Numbered from the stretch's first letter, positions 1 through 6,099 are shown. The stretch is DNA of 9,314 nucleotides from JBDHRG01 sp039807445 (GCA_039807445.1 JBDHRG010000147.1:1-9314); one strand, 5' to 3'. Notes: generated by a model from the letters alone, not told the origin. Numbers and translations are program-made.

Positions 1-745
1 CGCTGTCGGCGGCGACGATCTCGCCGTGCTCGGTGCGAACCCCGACCACCCGACCGTCGCGGTGCTCGACCGCGACGGCGCGCGCGCGAAGCGGCACCAC
101 CCCGTCGCAGAAGCCCGCCTCGGCCAGGCCGCGGGTGAAGACGTAGGGATCGGCGACGTGAGCCCAGTCGGGTGCGAACACGCCGCAGTCGAAGCCTTCG
201 CGCAGGCAGGGCTCGAGCTCGTGCAGCCGCGCTCGATCGACCACCTCGGCGCGCACGCCGAAGCGCCGGCGCAGATCCCACTCCCAGGCATCGCCCTCGA
301 GCTGGGCGCGGTCGCGGTAGGGGGTGATCGCGCCTTCGGCGCGCCACATCGCCCCGAGCCCGGCGTCGGCCACCAGCGGCGCGTAGTCTTCGCCGACCCG
401 CGCCATCAGCGCGCTCGCGGCGGCGGTGATGCGCTCGACCTCGGCGCGGCGCGAGGCCCACAGGAAGCGTGCGAACCAGGGCAGCAGCCGCGGCAGGAAG
501 CGCCAGCGCAGCGCCAGCGGCCCTTCGGAGTCCATCAGCCAGCCGGGAACCTTGCGCCAGACGCCGGGCAGCGCCAGCGGAATCACCTCGGCGGTGGCGA
601 TGGCGCCGGCGTTGCCGAACGAGGTGCGGCTGCCCGGCTCCTCGGGGTCGAGCAGGCTCACGCGCCAGCCCTCGCGCCGCAGCTGGAGCGCGCAGCAGAC
701 GCCGACGATGCCGGCGCCGACGACGACTGCGTGTCGATCGTGCAT
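1..745 (-). CDS. DadA-like FAD-dependent D-amino acid (probable D-hydroxyproline) dehydrogenase, C-terminus cut by window edge
   Basis: The first 248 codons are present. The N-terminus carries a classic dinucleotide-binding Rossmann motif, VVVGAGIVGVCCALQL (residues 6-21), followed by an acidic residue ending strand 2 (LLDPEEPG) and the motif TSFGNAGAIA, typical of DadA-type flavoproteins that oxidise D-amino acids and pass electrons to the respiratory chain. The next stretch (EVIPLALPGVWRKVPGWL) also fits this family. It is the last visible gene of the minus-strand hydroxyproline operon, 212 bases after the epimerase. The inferred role is oxidation of cis-4-hydroxy-D-proline to pyrroline-4-hydroxy-2-carboxylate, replacing the heteromeric dehydrogenase used by some pseudomonads. 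The start at 745 gives the usual family N-terminus but has only a weak SD. An in-frame ATG at 823, with GGAGG nine bases upstream, would add 26 residues with GC-rich third positions. The family call is secure. The substrate comes from gene context only; a general D-amino acid dehydrogenase is the alternative. Confidence 0.85.
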   Translation of the reverse strand, partial: MHDRHAVVVGAGIVGVCCALQLRREGWRVSLLDPEEPGSRTSFGNAGAIATAEVIPLALPGVWRKVPGWLMDSEGPLALRWRFLPRLLPWFARFLWASRRAEVERITAAASALMARVGEDYAPLVADAGLGAMWRAEGAITPYRDRAQLEGDAWEWDLRRRFGVRAEVVDRARLHELEPCLREGFDCGVFAPDWAHVADPYVFTRGLAEAGFCDGVVPLRARAVAVEHRDGRVVGVRTEHGEIVAADS

Positions 746-814
746 GGGGTGCCATCCCAAGAAGTTCTGTGCGTATTGCGGCGGACCGAGGGGGATGTCG
801 TTGTGCTCATTCTC

Positions 815-840
815 GGCGTACATCCATGTACGCCTCCGAG
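815..840 (-). promoter_or_regulatory. Perfect palindrome covering the SD and alternative ATG of the flavoenzyme gene
   Basis: Bases 815-823 (GGCGTACAT) and 826-834 (ATGTACGCC) form a perfect inverted repeat of nine-base arms around two bases. The stem can be lengthened by a further CTC/GAG pairing if three bases bulge out. In the minus-strand transcript, the GGAGG at 837-833 and the in-frame ATG at 823-821 both fall in or beside this hairpin. It could therefore mask translation initiation of the downstream dehydrogenase. Alternatives are an operator or a dispersed genomic palindrome. The symmetry is visible directly; the function is inferred. Confidence 0.4.
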
Positions 841-957
841 GTACGGCGCCGCTCCGCGCTATCCTTGCGCATGCGACGCGCGTAATCCGCTCCGCAACAT
901 CCCCCTCGTCCCGCCGCACCGGATGTCGCGATGCAGCGAAACCTTCTGGAATTCTCC

Positions 958-1959
958 TCAGACGACCTGGAAGCCGTGCGCGAAGGGATCGCGGTCGTCG
1001 ATCGTGATCTCGCTGGTTCCGGTGATCCGCGCCCAGCCCTCGATGCTCGGGATGATCGCGTCGAACTCGCCGACCTTGGTCGTGCCCTCGATCCGCCCAG
1101 TGAAGCGGCTGCCGATGATGCTCTCGTGGACGAAAGCCTCGCCTTCGGCCAGCCGGCCGCGCCCGTGCAGTTGCGCCATCCGCGCCGAGGTGCCGGTGCC
1201 GCAGGGCGAGCGGTCGATCGCGCCCTCGCCGTAGAGCACGGCGTTGCGCGCGTGCGCCCCGGGCTGCGTCGGCGCGCCGGTCCACTGGCAGTGGCGCACG
1301 CCGCTGATCGCCGGGTCCTCGGGGTGGACGAAGGTGTAGCGCGCGTTGAGGTCTTCGCGCAGCGCGCGGCCGAGCTCGACCAGCTCAGTGGCGCCGAAGT
1401 CGGCCATGTCGCGGTAGCCGGGCTGCGGTTCGACGATCGGATAGAAGTTGCCGCCGTAGGCGACGTCGACCTTGAGCCTGCCCAGGCGCGGAACCTCGAC
1501 CTCGAGGTCGCGCGCGTACAGGAACGAGGGCACGTTGGTGATGCGCACCGAGCCGACGTAGGGCCCGTCCATCGTGTAGCGTGCCACCACCACGCCGGCC
1601 GCGGTGTCGAGGCGCAGCTCGCCGGGGGTGCGCGGGCTCACCAGGCCGCGCTCGATCGCCATCGTCACCACGCCGATCGTGCCGTGGCCGCACATCGGCA
1701 GGCAGCCGCTGGTCTCGATGAACAGCACGGCGACGTCGCAGTCTTCGCGCGTCGGCGGGTACAGGAAGGCGCCCGACATCTGGTTGTGGCCGCGCGGCTC
1801 GAACATCAGCCCGGTGCGGATCCAGTCGTACTCGGCCAGGAAGTGCAGGCGGCGCTCGCCCTGCGTGTTGCCCTCGAGCGGCGGGTGGCCGCTGAGCACC
1901 AGGCGCACCGGGTTGCCGCAGGTATGGCCGTCGATGCAGCGGAAAGCGTGGCTGCCCAT
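958..1959 (-). CDS. lhpA: 4-hydroxyproline 2-epimerase (proline racemase family)
   Basis: The product is 333 residues, the normal length for this family. Both catalytic cysteines are present: Cys90 in LPMCGHGTIG and Cys253 in DRSPCGTGTSA. This separates it from trans-3-hydroxyproline dehydratases, in which one of the two is replaced. The N-terminal DGHTCGNPVRLV (10-21), the segment YDWIRTGLMFEPRGH (44-58) and the C-terminal DDRDPFAHGF match the alphaproteobacterial HyPRE-type epimerases (Brucella PrpA-like) from memory. The reaction is reversible C2 epimerisation of trans-4-hydroxy-L-proline to cis-4-hydroxy-D-proline, without cofactor, in the cytoplasm. The ATG at 1959 has AGGAGG eight bases upstream. 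It begins 13 bases after the stop of the aldehyde dehydrogenase gene, so the two are almost certainly co-transcribed. Proline racemase is the alternative, but the neighbouring DapA-like and semialdehyde dehydrogenase genes favour hydroxyproline. Confidence 0.93.
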   Translation of the reverse strand: MGSHAFRCIDGHTCGNPVRLVLSGHPPLEGNTQGERRLHFLAEYDWIRTGLMFEPRGHNQMSGAFLYPPTREDCDVAVLFIETSGCLPMCGHGTIGVVTMAIERGLVSPRTPGELRLDTAAGVVVARYTMDGPYVGSVRITNVPSFLYARDLEVEVPRLGRLKVDVAYGGNFYPIVEPQPGYRDMADFGATELVELGRALREDLNARYTFVHPEDPAISGVRHCQWTGAPTQPGAHARNAVLYGEGAIDRSPCGTGTSARMAQLHGRGRLAEGEAFVHESIIGSRFTGRIEGTTKVGEFDAIIPSIEGWARITGTSEITIDDRDPFAHGFQVV

Positions 1960-1972
1960 CTTTACGTCCTCC

Positions 1973-3475
1973 TCAGCCCAGCCTGAACCACACGGTCTTG
2001 AGCTCGGTGTACTGGTCGTGCGCGTGCAGCGACTTGTCGCGTCCGCCGAAGCCCGACTGCTTGTAGCCGCCGAACGGCGTGGTGATGTCGCCCTCAGAGT
2101 AGCAGTTCACCGACACCGTCCCGGCCCGCACCGCCCGCGCGACCCGATGCGCGACGTTGAGGTTCTCGGTCCACAGCGACGCGGCCAGGCCGTAGTCGCT
2201 GTCGTTGGCCAGTGCGATCGCCTCGGCCTCGGTCTCGAAGCTCAGCACCGACAGCACCGGGCCGAAGATCTCTTCGCGCGCGATCCGCATGTTCGTGCCC
2301 ACGCCGTCGAAGATCGTCGGCTCGACGAAGTAGCCGCCGCTGTCGGCCCGCGCCCGCCGCCCGCCGACGACCAGCCGCGCGCCGTCGGCGCACCCGGCCT
2401 CGACGTAGCTGAGCACCTTGTCGAGGTGGCCGCGCTCGATCAAGGCGCCGATGCGCGTCGCCGGGTCGAGCGGGTCGCCGACGGTCCACGCCGCCGCCTG
2501 CGCCGCCAGCTTCTCGAGCAGCGCCTCCCGCAGCGAGGCGTGCACGATCAGCCGCGAGCCGGCGCTGCAGTTCTCGCCCATGTTCCAGAACACCGCCGCG
2601 GCGGCGTGCTCGGCGACGGTGTCGAGCGCGCGCACGTCGCCCATCACGATCTGCGGGCTCTTGCCGCCGCACTCGAGCACGATGCGCTTCAGGTTGCTGC
2701 GCGCCGAGTACTCGAGGAACCTGCGGCCGATCTCGGTCGAGCCGGTGAAGGCGACCACGTCGACGTCGGGGTGCAGCCCGAGCGCCTGCCCCGCCGTGTG
2801 GCCGAAGCCGGGTACGACGTTGAACACACCCTCGGGCAGCCCGGCCCCGGCCGCCAGCTCGGCCAGGCGCAGCGCCGACAGCGAAGTCTGCTCGGCCGGC
2901 TTCAGCACCAGGCTGTTGCCGCCGGCGAGGATCGGGCCGAGCTTCCACGCCGCCATCTGCACCGGGAAGTTCCACGGCAGCACCGCGCCGACCACCCCGA
3001 CGGGTTCGCGCACCACCAGCCCCAGGTTGTCGGGGCCGGTCGGCGCGATCTCGCCGTAGAGCTTGTCGATCGCCTCGGCGTGCCAGCGGATGCAGGCGAT
3101 CGCGTCGGGGATGTCGATCGCGGTGCAGTCGGCGATCGGCTTGCCGGCCTCGAGCGCGTCGAGCAGCGCCAGCTCCCGGGCGTGGCGCTCCATCAGCTCG
3201 GCGAAGCGCAGCAGCACCCGCTTGCGCTCGGCCGGCGCACGGCGCGACCACGCCCCGGCCTCGAACGCCCGCCGCGCCGCGGCGACCGCGCGATCGACGT
3301 CGGCGGCGTCGCACTCGGCCACCTCGGCCAGGGTCCGGCCGGTGGCCGGGTTCTCGGTGGCGAAGCGCCTGCCCGAGACCGCTTCGGTGAAACCGCCGTC
3401 GATGAAGGCCCGGGTGCGCAGGCTCAGCGAAGCGGCGGCAGCGCGCAGTTCGGCTTGGTTCAGTTCGGTGCTCAT
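1973..3475 (-). CDS. NAD(P)-dependent aldehyde dehydrogenase, probably 2-oxoglutarate semialdehyde (2,5-dioxovalerate) dehydrogenase
   Basis: This is a 500-residue, full-length ALDH-superfamily enzyme. Visible hallmarks are the oxyanion Asn169 in PWNFP, the cofactor-binding Lys192 in LKPAEQTS, the Rossmann loop FTGSTEIG (243-250), the general base Glu268 in LECGGKSP, the nucleophile Cys303 in GENCSAGSR and EEIFGPV (401-407). The C-terminal VNCYSEGDITTPFGGYKQSG resembles PuuC/KauB-like enzymes for amino-aldehydes more than the succinate-semialdehyde type. Lying between the deaminase and epimerase genes, it most likely oxidises 2-oxoglutarate semialdehyde to 2-oxoglutarate, the last step of hydroxyproline breakdown. 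The start at 3475 is preferred: GGAG sits six bases before it, and the ATG two codons upstream overlaps that SD poorly. The gene starts 41 bases after the deaminase stop. The ALDH call is firm. The substrate is inferred from the operon; a gamma-glutamyl-aminobutyraldehyde or 4-guanidinobutyraldehyde substrate is possible. Confidence 0.88.
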   Translation of the reverse strand: MSTELNQAELRAAAASLSLRTRAFIDGGFTEAVSGRRFATENPATGRTLAEVAECDAADVDRAVAAARRAFEAGAWSRRAPAERKRVLLRFAELMERHARELALLDALEAGKPIADCTAIDIPDAIACIRWHAEAIDKLYGEIAPTGPDNLGLVVREPVGVVGAVLPWNFPVQMAAWKLGPILAGGNSLVLKPAEQTSLSALRLAELAAGAGLPEGVFNVVPGFGHTAGQALGLHPDVDVVAFTGSTEIGRRFLEYSARSNLKRIVLECGGKSPQIVMGDVRALDTVAEHAAAAVFWNMGENCSAGSRLIVHASLREALLEKLAAQAAAWTVGDPLDPATRIGALIERGHLDKVLSYVEAGCADGARLVVGGRRARADSGGYFVEPTIFDGVGTNMRIAREEIFGPVLSVLSFETEAEAIALANDSDYGLAASLWTENLNVAHRVARAVRAGTVSVNCYSEGDITTPFGGYKQSGFGGRDKSLHAHDQYTELKTVWFRLG

Positions 3476-3516
3476 CGGCATCTCCGTCAGCGTCTGTTCG
3501 ACAAACCCGCGTGCGC

Positions 3517-4401
3517 TCAGGCCACCGTGCGCGCGTACACCGCCTCGAACTCGGCCCGCTCGGCCGGATCGAGCGGGAACAGCGGCGCGCGCGTCTCGCC
3601 GACCGGAATGCCCGCCAGCGCGCAGCCGAGCTTGACCTTCTGCGTGTACTTGCCCGACTCCAGGCTCTGCAGCAACGGCATCAGCTGCTGCATGCGCGCG
3701 CGCGCCAGCGCGAGATCGCCGGCCTGCGCGGCCGCGAGCACCTCGACGTGCTCGCGCGGCACGAAGGAGGCGCCGCCGCCGATCCAGGCGCGCACGCCCC
3801 AGCTGAAGTACTCGAAGGCCTGGTCGTCGCCGCCGCAGCAGACCGTGAAGCCTTCGCCGAGGTGGCCGTAGCGGCTCAGGAGACCGTGCAGGCGGTTGAT
3901 GTCGCCGCTGCTCTCCTTGATGCCGATCAGGTTCGGGTGCTCGACGATCGCGTCGAGCACCTCGTAGCCGATCTCGACCCCGGCGCGCGCCGGGTAGTTG
4001 TAGAGCACGACCGGGATGTCGACGTCGTCGAGCACCGCCCGGAAGTGCTTCGTCAGCTCGGGCTGCGAGGGCAGCGAGTAGTACGGCGGCGCCAGCAGCA
4101 CGGCGTCGTAGCCGAGCGCCAGCGCTTCGCGCGAGTTGGCGACGACGTCGCGGGTACTGGCGGCATTGGTGCCGGCGATCAGCTGGGCGCGTCCGCCCAC
4201 GGCCTGCTTGGCGAAGGCGAGGATCTCGCTGCGCTCGGCCTGGCTGCAGGCGTAGAACTCGCCGGTGCTGCCGAGCACGGCGATGCCCTTGACCCCCCCC
4301 GTGATGACGAAGTCCAGCAGCCGGCCGAAGGCCTCGAGGTCGACGCGGTCGTTGGCGTCGAAGGGGGTCACGATCGCCGGGTAGATACCTTCGAGTTTCA
4401 T
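3517..4401 (-). CDS. lhpC: DapA-family lyase, probable pyrroline-4-hydroxy-2-carboxylate deaminase
   Basis: The 294-residue product has the (beta/alpha)8-barrel signature of the dihydrodipicolinate synthase / N-acetylneuraminate lyase family: YPAIVTPF (7-14), the substrate-carboxylate motif LGSTGE (43-48), the active-site tyrosine in YNYPARAG (Tyr134) and the Schiff-base Lys162 in GIKESSGD. In hydroxyproline operons this family removes ammonia and water from pyrroline-4-hydroxy-2-carboxylate to give 2-oxoglutarate semialdehyde, which fits the adjacent aldehyde dehydrogenase and epimerase genes. It is first in the operon, with a leader of about 150 bases from the proposed promoter. The ATG at 4401 has GGAGG nine bases upstream and gives the family's usual MKLEGIYPAI start; longer in-frame starts add only arginine/proline-rich residues. 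An unusual run of eight Gs in the coding strand lies at 4300-4293 (residues 35-37), but the frame is intact. Biosynthetic DapA is unlikely in this setting. Confidence 0.88.
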   Translation of the reverse strand: MKLEGIYPAIVTPFDANDRVDLEAFGRLLDFVITGGVKGIAVLGSTGEFYACSQAERSEILAFAKQAVGGRAQLIAGTNAASTRDVVANSREALALGYDAVLLAPPYYSLPSQPELTKHFRAVLDDVDIPVVLYNYPARAGVEIGYEVLDAIVEHPNLIGIKESSGDINRLHGLLSRYGHLGEGFTVCCGGDDQAFEYFSWGVRAWIGGGASFVPREHVEVLAAAQAGDLALARARMQQLMPLLQSLESGKYTQKVKLGCALAGIPVGETRAPLFPLDPAERAEFEAVYARTVA

Positions 4402-4427
4402 GTTCCTGCTCCTCCATTCCTGTATCG

Positions 4428-4442
4428 GCCGTCCCGGACGGC
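4428..4442 (-). repeat. Small inverted repeat in the leader of the hydroxyproline operon
   Basis: GCCGTC and GACGGC flank a three-base CCG loop, just upstream of the GGAGG site (4415-4411) of the first operon gene. It could form a short, stable RNA stem in the untranslated leader and modulate ribosome access. It is small enough to arise by chance in such GC-rich DNA. Confidence 0.25.
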
Positions 4443-4519
4443 GCCCGGGCGGATGGCTTGCACGGAGCCCGGCCGAACGCATCCCGCCCGGGCCCCATGA
4501 TCGAATCGTACTCTGCGGA

Positions 4520-4534
4520 TCGTACGGCGTACCA
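4520..4534. promoter_or_regulatory. Imperfect dyad, candidate GntR-type operator in the hydroxyproline operon leader
   Basis: On the minus strand the sequence reads TGGTAC-GCC-GTACGA, a dyad with one mismatch in the six-base arms. It matches the general GT...AC layout of operators bound by the FadR/VanR branch of GntR regulators. A further ATCGTAC copy lies 14 bases away (4505-4511 against 4519-4525). The site sits just downstream of the proposed transcription start, a good place for a repressor. The FCD-type GntR protein encoded at 7086-7763 is a candidate ligand, by inference only. Confidence 0.3.
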
Positions 4535-4552
4535 CTTGAGTTCGGCGAGTTG

Positions 4553-4582
4553 GATATTGTATATCTTATCCATCACTGTAAA
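4553..4582 (-). promoter_or_regulatory. Sigma70-like promoter of the hydroxyproline operon with overlapping 13-bp dyad
   Basis: On the minus strand TTTACA (4582-4577) and TACAAT (4561-4556) each match the sigma70 consensus at five of six bases, but the spacer is short (15 bases). This is the one clearly AT-rich patch in the region upstream of the operon, about 150 bases before its first ATG. The palindrome GATAT-TGT-ATATC (4553-4565) covers the -10 element, so a bound regulator would block polymerase. The 8-mer TGTATATC here recurs at 6261-6268, in the TetR/VOC intergenic region. Confidence 0.45.
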
Positions 4583-4653
4583 GGCAAGCCCCCAGGAATC
4601 CCTGAGCGAAGTCCCGTCCTATGTTCCAGCATCGGCGGATCCGGCAGTGGATA

Positions 4654-4679
4654 CGGACCGGCCGCCCGGTCCGGGCGGC
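4654..4679 (-). terminator. Two overlapping GC hairpins directly after the PPOX-like gene
   Basis: Immediately after the stop codon (4682-4680) lies a perfect inverted repeat with nine-base arms (GCCGCCCGG / CCGGGCGGC, 4661-4679, one-base centre). It overlaps a second perfect repeat with eight-base arms (CGGACCGG / CCGGTCCG, 4654-4673, four-base loop). The two stems share bases and cannot both form. No T-run follows on the minus strand, so this is a hairpin-only or Rho-assisted terminator, or a 3' end stabiliser, rather than a textbook intrinsic terminator. Confidence 0.5.
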
Positions 4680-5579
4680 TCAGGCCGGATTGAACGGCGA
4701 GGGCTCGCCGGCGATCCAGCGCAGGCGCGTGGCGTTCGCGGTCTCGCGCACGCGCTCGACCGCGAAGCGCAGCAGCCGCAGCGCGCCGGGGAGGCGCGCC
4801 GCTTCGGGCGCGTCCCAGAGGATCTCGGTGCGGCCGCTCAGCTGCAGCGTGGCGCCACGCTCGAAGTCGACGAACAGCAGCCCGGCGGCGGGCTCGGCGT
4901 GCAGGTTGCCGAGCGTCTGGAACATGTTGTTGCCGGCATAGTCCGGCAGCAGCAGCGTGCGCGCATCGAGCACCCGCACGAAGCCGGGAGAGCCACCGCG
5001 GTGCGAGGCGTCGATGCCGGCGTCGCGGTGACCACTGGCGATGAAGCCGGTGTCGGCGGCGGCGATCCAGGCGCGCTGCGCCGCGCTCAGCGCCGTGCCC
5101 TCGGCGCTCGCCGGCGCGACGGCCTCGGCCTGTGGCGCCGGATGGCGGATGCGGATGTACTTCGGGCAGTTGGCGTACACCTGCCGCGCGGTTACGCACA
5201 GCCCCTCGGCCGTCACCACTGCCTCGCCGTTCACTCGCATCCGGCGGCGGCTGGCGAAGTCGAGCGCGATCAGCCCGATCGCCGGGTCGGCGCGCAGGTT
5301 GGCGCTCAGCGGGTCGCCGACGGCCGGCAGGCCGCGGATCGCGAGCCCGGTCGTGCCGAGCGGTTCGATGAAACCGGGACGGCCCGCGATCAGCGAGGTC
5401 CAGACGGCGCCGTCGGCGCTGCGGCTGGCGGCGATCACGAAGCTGCGCTCACGCAGGAAGGCGCGCGCCGGTTCGGGCATCTCGGCGCGGATACCGGCGC
5501 CAATGCGCTCGGCGAACTCGAGCACGCCGACGCGCGCCTGCACGTGGCGCTCGCCGTCGTGGAACGGGGCGTGGCTCAT
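4680..5579 (-). CDS. Pyridoxamine 5'-phosphate oxidase-like (PPOX split-barrel) flavin-binding protein with internal duplication
   Basis: The product is 299 residues. The two halves resemble each other: RSFVIAASRSADGAVWTS...GRPGFIEPL with LRADPAIGLIALDF (45-108) parallels DTGFIASGHRDAGIDAS...GSPGFVRVL with LHAEPAAGLLFVDF (176-239). This suggests two tandem split-barrel domains in one chain, as in COG3576-type predicted flavin-nucleotide-binding proteins. The family commonly binds FMN or F420-like cofactors; the reaction here is unknown. No signal peptide or membrane segment is seen, so it is probably cytoplasmic. The ATG at 5579 has a perfect AAGGAGG five bases upstream, which rules out the longer in-frame upstream starts. 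The gene follows the VOC gene by 58 bases on the same strand and is followed by strong hairpins, so VOC plus PPOX forms a two-gene unit. PNP oxidase proper (vitamin B6 synthesis) is unlikely because the size and motifs differ. Confidence 0.85.
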   Translation of the reverse strand: MSHAPFHDGERHVQARVGVLEFAERIGAGIRAEMPEPARAFLRERSFVIAASRSADGAVWTSLIAGRPGFIEPLGTTGLAIRGLPAVGDPLSANLRADPAIGLIALDFASRRRMRVNGEAVVTAEGLCVTARQVYANCPKYIRIRHPAPQAEAVAPASAEGTALSAAQRAWIAAADTGFIASGHRDAGIDASHRGGSPGFVRVLDARTLLLPDYAGNNMFQTLGNLHAEPAAGLLFVDFERGATLQLSGRTEILWDAPEAARLPGALRLLRFAVERVRETANATRLRWIAGEPSPFNPA

Positions 5580-5598
5580 GGTGGCCTCCTTGCGCGGC

Positions 5599-5624
5599 GG
5601 CGGCGCCGGAGCGGACGCGCCGCC
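5599..5624 (-). repeat. Intercistronic hairpin between the VOC and PPOX genes
   Basis: Eight-base arms GGCGGCGC and GCGCCGCC pair perfectly around a ten-base loop. The stem lies after the VOC stop codon and ends nine bases before the SD of the PPOX gene, leaving that site free. Such stems often protect the upstream message or tune expression between two genes of one operon. Function is inferred. Confidence 0.35.
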
Positions 5625-5637
5625 GTGCAGCGGATCG

Positions 5638-6099
5638 CTAGAAGAAGCCGCAGGCCGGCGCGTCGGGTGTCGCAGCGGCGTGACCGTGCAGCCCGGTCGG
5701 CGCGTAGATCTCGAGGCGGATGCCGTCCGGGTCTTCGAAGAAGATCCCGCCCGAAGCCGCGCCCTCGGCGTGCGCGACGATGCCCTCGTGCAGGAAGCGG
5801 GCATTCAATGCGCGCACCCGCGCCTCGGCCTCGCGCACCTGTTCGAGCGACTCGACCTGGAACGCCAGGTGATGCAACCCCGGGCGGTCGCGCTCGAAGC
5901 GGCCCGCGCTCTGCTGCCACAGCGTCAGCACCAGCGTGTGCCCGTCGCCGAGGAAGGCGAAGCGACGACCGTCCTGGTGCGATTCGCCCATCAGTTCGAA
6001 GCCGAACACGGTGCGGTAGAAAGCCTTGGCGCGTTCGAGGTCGCTGACGTTGAGGCCGATATGGCCGGGCTTGAAGGGGGAGTGTGCAAGTGTATTCAC
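5638..6099 (-). CDS. VOC-superfamily (glyoxalase/extradiol dioxygenase fold) protein
   Basis: A 153-residue product with two beta-alpha-beta3 modules. The first starts at GHIGLNVSDLERAKAFYRTVFGFEL (12-36) and the second at GLHHLAFQVESLEQV (74-88), ending in FFEDPDGIRLEIY (120-132). His13, His77 and Glu130 sit where metal ligands occur in this superfamily; the fourth ligand is not obvious. The family includes glyoxalase I, fosfomycin-resistance enzymes and ring-cleaving dioxygenases; the sequence alone does not decide which. GTG at 6099 is chosen as start because GGAG lies seven bases upstream and the VOC fold begins right after it; the frame stays open far upstream, but those residues are not family-like. 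The C-terminal tail after residue 135 (HGHAAATPDAPACGFF) is outside the fold. It is the first gene of a unit with the PPOX-like gene, divergent from a TetR regulator. Confidence 0.85.
   Translation of the reverse strand: MNTLAHSPFKPGHIGLNVSDLERAKAFYRTVFGFELMGESHQDGRRFAFLGDGHTLVLTLWQQSAGRFERDRPGLHHLAFQVESLEQVREAEARVRALNARFLHEGIVAHAEGAASGGIFFEDPDGIRLEIYAPTGLHGHAAATPDAPACGFF

Noticed and set aside
854..865. 12-mer CCGCGCTATCCT shared with 7043-7054, with TATCCT resembling a -10 box
   Set aside because: The second copy could be the GntR promoter but has no convincing -35. The first points toward no plus-strand gene. A shared 12-mer is expected by chance in a window this size and this GC-rich.
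958..1959. Trans-3-hydroxy-L-proline dehydratase as the identity of the proline-racemase-family protein
   Set aside because: Both catalytic cysteines (Cys90 and Cys253) are present, whereas that dehydratase has one replaced.
1604..3871. A 755-codon plus-strand open frame, and other long ones at 26-1234 and 931-1986
   Set aside because: They lie antisense to well-supported enzyme genes, are rich in Arg/Ala/His/Pro with no recognisable motifs, and arise from GC-rich third positions on the real strand.
3476..4576. 867-codon reading of the aldehyde dehydrogenase frame as a fusion protein
   Set aside because: The extra N-terminal 367 residues are the deaminase gene read out of frame. The aldehyde dehydrogenase has its own SD and start at 3475.
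4402..4576. Possible small protein starting with MDKIYNIQLAELKW from near 4573 (minus strand)
   Set aside because: There is no SD, the sequence overlaps the best promoter candidate, and the frame has no stop before running into the deaminase gene in the wrong frame.
4458..6047. A 529-codon plus-strand open frame opposite the PPOX and VOC genes
   Set aside because: Low-complexity Arg/Ala/Gly composition and no SD; the minus-strand genes have clear domains and good ribosome sites.
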